Below, in pieces: positions 54,246-61,149 of a stretch of 64,000 bases of DNA. A program made the translations under genes and the position numbers. This stretch comes from Catenulispora acidiphila DSM 44928 (GTDB lineage: Bacteria; Actinomycetota; Actinomycetes; Streptomycetales; Catenulisporaceae): NCBI RefSeq assembly GCF_000024025.1, contig NC_013131.1, positions 186,001 to 250,000 on the forward strand. The letters run 5' to 3'. Position 1 is the stretch's first letter. The number at the start of each line of letters is the position of its first letter. The notes under the pieces were generated by a model that worked only from the letters and a program-made list of their open reading frames with translations, did no database searches and had not been told where the DNA came from.

Positions 54246-55265
54246 CACGGAAGCACCAGGTGGGCGACTATTGCCTGCCCACGGCGAGATCGCAGGTCAA
54301 AGCCGGCTGACAGCGGAGGATGTCGGATTCGCACCCAAGATTTTTCTTTCCTTTTACCAGGGCAGCGAATTGACCTCGATGAAGCAAGTCGTTTCGCGGC
54401 GCCTGGATGCGCTTCGGAGCCGCTTCGCGACCAGCGGTGCTGCAAAATGCAGCACGGTTGATCTAGCTCGCGCCAGCGGTGGCCAGGTTGGTTTACCCGC
54501 CGCGATGGTTCCGTAAAGGCTCTTATGTTTCGGCACTAGGCATGTCGCCGAGGATGAGGTCGCGGACTTGCAGCCGATGCCGGATGGCCGTCTGCATCTA
54601 GGATGCGAGGAACTTGGTCATTGAACTCCTCCACCACGGCCTTCGACATCCCAGACAGGCTCTTGGTCATGTTGTGACGGAAACCGGTGGCTTTGAGAGC
54701 GCCTCCGGCTTCTCTCAGGTCCGCGCTTGCCTTATCCTGCCGGCGCCCGGTACTTCGCAAACAGTGCTGGTGTTGTTCGTGCAGACGCCCGTGGACTGGA
54801 TCGACAGGATGGCATCGGTCAGGAGCTGGAACAGGGTCTCTGAAACCAGTTCACACTTCGCATTCGGTTAAACCTACCCGAGCTCTCGGTAGATCTTCCG
54901 GGTACGGCACAACGGAACTGTGTGAGGCTCCGCCTCCTTGGCGTCGGGAGACGTCCGTCGCGGCTCGGGTCATGGACTCCGCTGTGAGCCGGACCGGCCT
55001 GATCCGCGGTGCCGCTGAGGTAAAGGCACTGCGTCAGGCCAGCACGAAGGCCTGGGGGTGATCTCCTCGGCATTGGCCGTGTGTCCGCGAAGGGCACGCG
55101 GGCACACGGCCAGCCGCTGTGCGCAGACGGACTACCTGCCTGTGACCGGCCCCGCAGCTGAGTGGGTCAGACTTTGGCAATGATTGAATGCGAGGAGGGT
55201 TATCTCGCAAAGAAGTCGCTCGAGACCGTGGTCACGTCCGCGCTGGTGGTGTATGGGGTGGCCAG
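54246..55265. other. Gene-poor 1-kb region between CWB2 gene and IS element
   Basis: No coding frame here looks real: the short frames lack ribosome sites and family motifs. GC is lower than on either side. Two features stand out. At about 54310-54345 the minus strand resembles the 3' end of a serine-type tRNA (T-loop-like TGCGAAT and an ATCCTCCGC acceptor-like end) without a 5' half. At 55075-55111 there is a very strong hairpin. The region may be decayed mobile DNA. Confidence 0.5.
55075..55111. other. Strong 15-bp hairpin in gene-poor region
   Basis: A 15-bp stem (55075-55089 with 55097-55111; one G-T pair) around a 7-nt loop. There is no T-tract and no adjacent gene end, so it is not an obvious terminator. 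It could be part of a structured RNA or of a decayed element. Confidence 0.5.
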
Positions 55266-56568
55266 CGGGTGATCCTGTTTGTTGTTAGGCGATCAGGGCG
55301 GCCGCTGGTGCTGTGTCCGGGGCGGGGCCTTGGCCTGTGCGCTGGATCTTAGCCAGGATTTCCAGTCCCATGTAGCGGCGGCCCTCGGCCCATTCGTCGT
55401 TCTGCTCGGCCAGCACGGCGCCCACTAGCCGGATCACCGAGGCGCGGTCGGGGAAGATGCCGACGACGTCGGTGCGGCGGCGGATCTCCTTGTTCAGTCG
55501 TTCCTGCGGGTTGTTGGACCAGATCTGCCGCCAGATCTCGTGGGGGAAGGCGGTGAAGGCCAGCAGGTCGGCCCGGGCCTCGTCCAGGTGTGCGGCGGCC
55601 TTGGGAAACTTCGCCTCCAATGCGGCGATGACCTGGCCGGCTTGGGCGTGCACGGCCTCGGCGTCGGGTTGCTCGAAGATGGTGCGCAGCAGCGTGGCCA
55701 CCCAGGGCTGGGCGGTCTTGGGGACCTGGTTCATCAAATTCCTGGCGTAGTGCGTGCGGCAGCGCTGCCAGGTGGCACCGCCGATCGCGGCGCCGATGGA
55801 CTCCACCAGGCCGCGGTGCGCGTCGGAGATGACCAACTGCACCCCGGCAAGGCCGCGGGCGGTCAGCGAGCGCAGGAACGCCAGCCAGCCGGCGCCGTCC
55901 TCGGCCGAGGCCACGTCGATGCCCAGGATCTCCCGGCCGCCGTCGCCGTTGACCCCGACCGCGACCAGGGCGTGCACGTTGACCACCCGGCCGTTCTCCC
56001 GCACCTTCTGGGTCAGGGCGTCGATCCACAGCACCGGATACGGCCCTGCGTCCAGCGGACGGTTACGGAAGGCGGCGACCTGCTCATCCAAGTGCTTGGC
56101 CATCGCCGACACCTGTGACTTGGACAGCTGCGTCACCCCGAGTTCGGCGGCCAGCCGCTCCACCCGCCGCGTGGAGACGCCCAGCAGATACGCCGTGGCG
56201 ACCACCGACATCAGCGCCTGCTCGGCCCGGCGACGCCGCTCCAACAGCCACTCCGGGAAGTATGAGCCGGTCCGCAGCTTGGGCACTGCCAGCTCGATGC
56301 TGCCCACCCGGGTATCCCACGCCCGGGTGCGGTAGCCGTTGCGGGAGTTGGTGCGATCGGCGCTGACCTGGCCATAGGGCGCGCCACAGGCTGCGTCGGC
56401 CTCGGCTGACATCAACGCCTCAGCGAACGACTTCACCATCGCCCGCAACACGTCCGGCTCGGCCGCGGCGAGTTGCCGCTCGAAGTCGTCACCGGCAGGC
56501 ACACTGGTCAAAGCGGTCATCGGGTCCTCTTCCTTCAAGATCATCAATCCATCTCGAAGGATCACCCG
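55266..56568 (-). mobile_element. IS256-family insertion sequence
   Basis: About 1.3 kb, one mutator-type transposase gene, bounded by an 11-bp inverted repeat: CGGGTGATCCT at 55266-55276 and its complement at 56558-56568. The outward bases match only partly, so the true ends may lie a few bases beyond. No clear 8-bp target duplication is seen at these limits, which may mean the boundaries are misplaced or one end has changed. The transposase frame is intact. Confidence 0.85.
55285..56520 (-). CDS. IS256-family (mutator type) transposase
   Basis: 411 residues from ATG 56520, behind AAGGAAGAGG; the frame is open to 56565. Full-length DDE transposase: an N-terminal helical DNA-binding part with GAPYGQVSADRTNSRNGYRTR, the mutator-like catalytic core with Asp in YPVLWIDALTQKVRE, Asp in VQLVISDAHRGLVESI, the C/H-containing WQRCRTHYARNLMNQVPK and Glu in NNPQERLNKEIRRRTDVVGIFPDR. 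No frameshift is seen, so it may be active. Confidence 0.95.
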   Translation of the reverse strand: MTALTSVPAGDDFERQLAAAEPDVLRAMVKSFAEALMSAEADAACGAPYGQVSADRTNSRNGYRTRAWDTRVGSIELAVPKLRTGSYFPEWLLERRRRAEQALMSVVATAYLLGVSTRRVERLAAELGVTQLSKSQVSAMAKHLDEQVAAFRNRPLDAGPYPVLWIDALTQKVRENGRVVNVHALVAVGVNGDGGREILGIDVASAEDGAGWLAFLRSLTARGLAGVQLVISDAHRGLVESIGAAIGGATWQRCRTHYARNLMNQVPKTAQPWVATLLRTIFEQPDAEAVHAQAGQVIAALEAKFPKAAAHLDEARADLLAFTAFPHEIWRQIWSNNPQERLNKEIRRRTDVVGIFPDRASVIRLVGAVLAEQNDEWAEGRRYMGLEILAKIQRTGQGPAPDTAPAAALIA

Positions 56569-56677
56569 ATGACCGCCTCAGCTATCGGCGATACGCCCAT
56601 CAGAGCTAACCGATACACCACATCCCAGGACGTAACCGAGACCGTTCGGGGTGTTTCGGGTAACGCTCCGGCAATCG

Positions 56678-58198
56678 CTATTTCGTGACATTCCTCCGCC
56701 AGGGTATGGAGGTGCGCGCATAGCCCTTCAGGACGGTGAACGCGACGACTGCGTCCACGGAAAGGGTCACGAAGCCGATGTGGATCTTGCCGTACCCCAG
56801 GCTGCCCAATGTCCCCAGAGCGAGGCCGCCGGTTGCGATCAGCACCATCACCCGCGCCCAGAGGTCCTCGACGTTGTGGGTCGCCGAGTCGAGCACGCGG
56901 TCTCGAGACAGCCCACTGAGGAGCATCCACACGAGCATCACCGAGGCCGCGAGCGCGATGGCGCCGGCGATGCCGAGGCCGAGGTCGGCGAAACCACCGG
57001 ACAACAGGTATCGGGTCAGCGCCGAACCGCTGGGCACGAGCAGAGCATAGGCAGCGCCGATTCCCACGGCGGGCAGCACCACGATCCGCACGGCGCACAT
57101 CGCCGCGTACCCGGCAATGACCGCCGCGTTCCGCAGGATGCCGAGGGCGCACTGCGCGGTGGCGGCCACCTTCCGGCCGATGATGACTGCGTGCCTGTGC
57201 ATCCAGTTCGCGGTGCGCACCGTGCTCGTGGCCAAGACGTGTGCGGCGCGGCGGACCGCGTTCACGGTGATCTCTACCGTCCGGGACGCCACGCGGCCCA
57301 AGCTGCCGTCCGGAACGGTGTCCAGCACGAAGCGCGGCGGCGCGAAAGGCTCGGGGAACTTCGGTGCGACCTGTCTGTCGACCTTCGGGGCACCTTCCAG
57401 GAAGCCGGCGACGGCGGCGATGAACAGCGTCGCCACCGGGCCGCCGATCGCGGTCGTCACCAGGAACACCTGGATCGCCGACGGCGCCCGGAACAGCCAC
57501 TGCGCCGGTCCTTGACCCAGCGCCAACAGCGTCAGGATCGCAGCCGGGGAGGCGACGGCCGGACCGACCACCAGACCGGCGACCCGGCCCGGGGTGCCGA
57601 GTGCAGCCTGCCGTCCAGCATGTTGCCTGGCCGCACGACGGGGCGCGATCTGGTCGGGTATCCGCGGATCCCCGACTCCGATCAGCGACGCCAGCCGGCC
57701 GAGGTACAAGGTCGCCCCGCCGAGCACGATCACCAGCACGGCTGTACCCAGAACTCGGTGCAGCGTCACGTCGGGGATCGCGGCCAGTCCGCAGACGAGG
57801 CCTCCGACCGCCCACGCCCGCACGGCGGCCGCGTACGTGTGCGGGAAGCGCCGAAGCGGTAGGACGAGCAGCAGCCCGCCGAGCACGGCGCCGAGCACGA
57901 CAAGAGGAACGTTGGTGGCGTACTGCGCGCTGTATTCGAACCCGCCCAGAACAACCAGCCTACTGAGATTGATTGCGATGGTCTTGCGGCGGCTAGGCAG
58001 CCGCGAGGACAACGGCAGGAACCGGTCGTGCTTGCGGCAGAACAAGTCCGTCGGCGCGCTGTAGTCGCCGACGCATCCGCCTTCCGAGCAGTCCTGCGGG
58101 TCGGCACGCTCGGCACCCACACTCAGCCAGCCCGGAGTGGGCGGGGTGGAGTGCGACCCTGACGCGGTCGGCGGCGTTGCCGACTGGAAGTGGGTCAT
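56678..58198 (-). CDS. Multi-pass membrane protein with N-terminal Cys/His motif
   Basis: 506 residues from ATG 58198, with GAGAGGAA upstream; the frame is open to 58285, which would overlap the SIR2-like gene. The soluble N-terminus has a zinc-ribbon-like cluster (DCSEGGCVGDY...LFCRKHDRF: three Cys and a His). About ten membrane helices follow in pairs, with a ~65-residue cytoplasmic loop in the middle (about 270-330, FLEGAPKVDRQVAPKFPEPFAPPRF). No known transporter motif. It is the last gene of the minus-strand operon with the SIR2-like protein and may be a membrane effector or partner. Confidence 0.75.
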   Translation of the reverse strand: MTHFQSATPPTASGSHSTPPTPGWLSVGAERADPQDCSEGGCVGDYSAPTDLFCRKHDRFLPLSSRLPSRRKTIAINLSRLVVLGGFEYSAQYATNVPLVVLGAVLGGLLLVLPLRRFPHTYAAAVRAWAVGGLVCGLAAIPDVTLHRVLGTAVLVIVLGGATLYLGRLASLIGVGDPRIPDQIAPRRAARQHAGRQAALGTPGRVAGLVVGPAVASPAAILTLLALGQGPAQWLFRAPSAIQVFLVTTAIGGPVATLFIAAVAGFLEGAPKVDRQVAPKFPEPFAPPRFVLDTVPDGSLGRVASRTVEITVNAVRRAAHVLATSTVRTANWMHRHAVIIGRKVAATAQCALGILRNAAVIAGYAAMCAVRIVVLPAVGIGAAYALLVPSGSALTRYLLSGGFADLGLGIAGAIALAASVMLVWMLLSGLSRDRVLDSATHNVEDLWARVMVLIATGGLALGTLGSLGYGKIHIGFVTLSVDAVVAFTVLKGYARTSIPWRRNVTK

Positions 58199-58268
58199 GG
58201 TTTCTCGGTTCCTCTCGATGGGGCTGATCATGGATGGATCGGAGGTGGCCCGGGGCTCGGCCCCGGCA

Positions 58269-60128
58269 TCAGAGCCTTGGATCACGCCCCTGCCGAATGG
58301 TCAGTGCGCTGCGGGCGATATGGCCGACGCGGCTCGGCAGGTAGTGCCCGAGCAGCCGGCACCGGTGCCACCAGCCGAATTGCCCGTCGAACAGCGCCGA
58401 GACGAACTCCCGGACCCCGAACACCCGCTCGGCGCCCGGCAGCAGACAGGTCCGCACCCGGCCGGCGGCCGATCCGACGATGTCGAACCGGTCGGCGAGC
58501 TCGCGGTAGTCGGCGGCCAGTTCTTCGTCGGGTCGGTCGGGGCGGAACTCGTCGCGGAGCTGCCGGTGGCGGTAACTCAGCGCCGCGGTGAGACTGCCGG
58601 CCTCGGCGAACCAGTTCTGTGAGGCCGCCGCGTGTCCGGCTTCCCTGACGCCGCCGCCGCCGATCGCGTCGAGACTGGACGTCAGATCCTGGCGCCGGCG
58701 AAACGCGTGAACGCCCGCTTGCTGCTCCAGACCACCCAGCGCCCGGATACGGCCGACCGCCTGCGGCGCCAGGCACCGGGCGATCGGCCGCAGCTCCGGC
58801 GTCCGGGCCATGTGCTCGACGACGCGGCCTTCGGTCTCCGCGAGCCGTCGGGCACCGTCCGGGTCCACCGCCGCGGCGCGCCGGTGCGCGACGAGCCACA
58901 GATAGGCGGGGACCAGCCGTCCCTGCACCCAGAGACACGCGCCCACGCGTTCGGCCCGGACGAGCGGGTCGATCCCCTCCGGTGTTCGGCGCAGCCACTG
59001 GTGCAGGAGGTCGTTCCAGCGGCCCTGCTCCCACAGGAGCTCCGAGCGGGCCAGCCAGACGGCGTCCGACGGCAGACCGGCGAGATTGCCGGAGTCAAGG
59101 ATCCCCGCGACGGCGCGGGGGATCGCCAGTTCCCGATAGAGCGCCAGCGCCGCTTCGCGGCGTTCGTTCTCGGACACCGGGACGGTCGGTGGCGGTGCCG
59201 GAGGGCCGGCGGACACCGCGGGCTCCGGACCCGAGTTCAGACGCCAGGCGTCGAGCAGGGAGCTGAGGAACTCACCGGTCCGGCCGCACAGCACTGTCGG
59301 TCGAGCCCCGGCTCGCGCCAGACCGGCGATCACCGGCGGCAGGGCCGGGTTGGCGGCGTCGATGACGTGCCAGCGGGGGTGCGAGCCGTGGTTGATCCAG
59401 TACAGGCGGGTGCCCTTGAGCGAGCCCGACGGCAGTGCGGCGACCGTCTGGTCGACGTCGAAGAAGTCGCTGCCGCTGTAGCCGACGACGACGATCGCCG
59501 CGGCGGCCGCGAGCGTCGAGGTCAAGGAGTGCTCAACGGGTTTCTGGAAGCCGGGCTCTATCCGGGCCAGGGTGAGGCCCAGGCTGCGGCCCTCGGGGTC
59601 GGCGCGGAACGAGCTGTGCAGGTGAATCAGCCGGTCCGCGGCGTCGGGGGGCGCCTCGAGCGTGATCAGCCGCTGTTCAATGCAATCATCGAAGTTCAGC
59701 GTCAGCTGGCGGCCGCCGACGGCCAGGTGCGCGGCGAGTGCGGCGTGCTGCCGGTTGGGGACTGCTGTACGTACGTCGTCGAGGATCCGAAGGACTCTGC
59801 GTTCGTCGTGATCGAGCACCCGCATCGCGACGCCGAGCACGGTTTCCAGGCGGGGCAGGCGGCCCTTGGGGGCGATTCCCCCGGCCCTGGCCCGTTGCGC
59901 GGCGCAGACTTCCGTGATGGTCCAGCCGACGGCCGCGTGGTAGTCGAGCAGCGTGTCGAACGTGCGCTCGGGGAAGAACGCCTCACAGACGCGGCGCGTC
60001 AGCGCGGCTCCGGACGGTAGCCCGGTCGGCATCTCCACCGAGACGCCCGCGCCGCTCAGGAATGCCACGCGAAGCGGTCCCAGCCGGGCCAGCTGATCCA
60101 ATACCGAGTGCACTGAAGCCTGGTTCAT
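58269..60128 (-). CDS. SIR2-like domain protein with C-terminal helical region
   Basis: 619 residues. The N-terminal ~290 residues have SIR2-family NAD-binding motifs: SGAGVSVEMPTGLPSG (GAG at 26-28, Ser30), LTLNFDDCIEQRL (Asn145, Asp147), LIHLHSSF (His169/His171 at the catalytic His position) and VVVGYSGSDFFDVD (216-225). The sequence is far from protein deacetylases and closest in layout to the defence SIR2 group (ThsA, DSR, Avs-associated), which destroy NAD. The remainder, after a Pro-rich hinge (about 300-320), is alpha-helical and repeat-like (WLARSELLWEQGRWNDLLHQWL, AERVGACLWVQGRLVPAYLWLVAHRR), possibly a TPR-type solenoid. ATGA overlap with the upstream gene's stop shows coupling. Confidence 0.82.
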   Translation of the reverse strand: MNQASVHSVLDQLARLGPLRVAFLSGAGVSVEMPTGLPSGAALTRRVCEAFFPERTFDTLLDYHAAVGWTITEVCAAQRARAGGIAPKGRLPRLETVLGVAMRVLDHDERRVLRILDDVRTAVPNRQHAALAAHLAVGGRQLTLNFDDCIEQRLITLEAPPDAADRLIHLHSSFRADPEGRSLGLTLARIEPGFQKPVEHSLTSTLAAAAAIVVVGYSGSDFFDVDQTVAALPSGSLKGTRLYWINHGSHPRWHVIDAANPALPPVIAGLARAGARPTVLCGRTGEFLSSLLDAWRLNSGPEPAVSAGPPAPPPTVPVSENERREAALALYRELAIPRAVAGILDSGNLAGLPSDAVWLARSELLWEQGRWNDLLHQWLRRTPEGIDPLVRAERVGACLWVQGRLVPAYLWLVAHRRAAAVDPDGARRLAETEGRVVEHMARTPELRPIARCLAPQAVGRIRALGGLEQQAGVHAFRRRQDLTSSLDAIGGGGVREAGHAAASQNWFAEAGSLTAALSYRHRQLRDEFRPDRPDEELAADYRELADRFDIVGSAAGRVRTCLLPGAERVFGVREFVSALFDGQFGWWHRCRLLGHYLPSRVGHIARSALTIRQGRDPRL

Positions 60129-60994
60129 CCGGCCACGCCCTGTTCGGCGTCGGGCTGCGAGAGGGATCCAAGACGCCCTTCGGAGCGGGTTTCACCGTCG
60201 GTGCCCGGCTTAGCGCCGGAACTCGCGTGCTCCCCGTCCGAGGACGCCGCCCAGATCGCGTCGAACCGATCGACCCAGTAGGCGAACCATCGCGGCGATT
60301 CGCTCCGGGTGATGCGCAGGTGCATCCGGTCGCTGATGGCCTGGTCGCCGAAGCCATGCGGCTCGACGATGACGTACCCGTCCTTGTCGCCGGCGTTGAC
60401 GACGACCAGGCTGAACCCGGGGTTGAAGGGCAGCAGGCGGTAGCCGAACCCGGGGAGGCCGTCGCAGCGTTCCAGGCTGCGGATCGCGGCGGTCAGCGTT
60501 TGGTCAAGATCAAGGCCTTGGTCCAGTTGTACCGCGGTGTGTCGCAGCTGGATCGGATCCGGCTTCTGCACCACGATCCGCACCATGCCGCCGCGGGCCA
60601 GCACCAGCCGCCGGATCTCTGCCAGATGCACGACGACGTTGATCGCAGTCGGGCCATAGATCCGCAGATCCCGGGCATGAGGGAGCAGTGATGGGAACGG
60701 CGCGAAGGCCTCCCGGCCGGCCAGGACGTCCACCGCCCGGTGCCGGTTCGGCGTGATGCTGTGGAAGACCAGGAACGAGATTGCGAGCAGCTGCGCGGCG
60801 CCCATGATGGGAGCGCTGACCGCGTCGGTGAGGCCGAGCACGGTCATCGTCAGTCCCGTGACGAAGACCGCATAGCCCTCCAGTCCCCGCCCGTCTCTGA
60901 TGTCGCGCCCGATCCGCGCCAGATGGCCACTATGGGTGTGCAGTTGATCTCTCTGGGTGGCATCATGGGCTGGCGAACGTCGGTGCCCGGTCAC
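60125..60994 (-). CDS. Two-TM membrane protein with PLD-like cytosolic domain
   Basis: 289 residues from GTG 60994, chosen for the GAGAAGGAA about 8 nt upstream; the frame is open to 61036. Two membrane helices (about 40-82, YAVFVTGLTMTVLGLTDAVSAPIMGAAQLLAISFLVFHSI) stand at the N-terminus. The cytosolic part (about 100-255) has ARDLRIYGPTAINVVVHLAEIRRLVLARGGMVRIVVQKPDP and FSLVVVNAGDKDGYVIVEPHGFG, a pattern like phospholipase-D-fold domains but without H-x-K catalytic motifs. The tail is Ser/Gly/Asp-rich. Its stop overlaps the SIR2 start by 4 bp. 2-TM proteins of this kind are often membrane effectors in defence systems; that role is inferred. Confidence 0.65.
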   Translation of the reverse strand: MTGHRRSPAHDATQRDQLHTHSGHLARIGRDIRDGRGLEGYAVFVTGLTMTVLGLTDAVSAPIMGAAQLLAISFLVFHSITPNRHRAVDVLAGREAFAPFPSLLPHARDLRIYGPTAINVVVHLAEIRRLVLARGGMVRIVVQKPDPIQLRHTAVQLDQGLDLDQTLTAAIRSLERCDGLPGFGYRLLPFNPGFSLVVVNAGDKDGYVIVEPHGFGDQAISDRMHLRITRSESPRWFAYWVDRFDAIWAASSDGEHASSGAKPGTDGETRSEGRLGSLSQPDAEQGVAG

Positions 60995-61111
60995 GTCCCG
61001 TTCCTTCTCCGCACGTCGGGCCGCTGGTCGGACCACGCGGCGCGGCTCCGAGGAGAGCCGTTGGACCGACCTTTGCAGGGCGCTGTTCCAGTGGCGAGAG
61101 GGTCGGCGGTG

Positions 61112-61130
61112 CGCACATGTGCGGATCCGC
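61112..61130. promoter_or_regulatory. Palindromes in divergent promoter, candidate operator
   Basis: CGCACATGTGCG (61112-61123) and GCGGATCCGC (61121-61130) overlap and end 19 bp before the start of the HTH/NB-ARC gene. An outer pair CTGTTCC (61083-61089) and GGAACAG (61132-61138) encloses them. This is a fitting site for the encoded XRE-type HTH. Confidence 0.5.
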
Positions 61131-61149
61131 CGGAACAGTTGGGGGAGAC

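Noticed and set aside
54536-55097. Several 60-125-codon frames in the gene-poor region
   Set aside because: No ribosome sites, no family motifs and no coding-type composition; overlapping frames on both strands.
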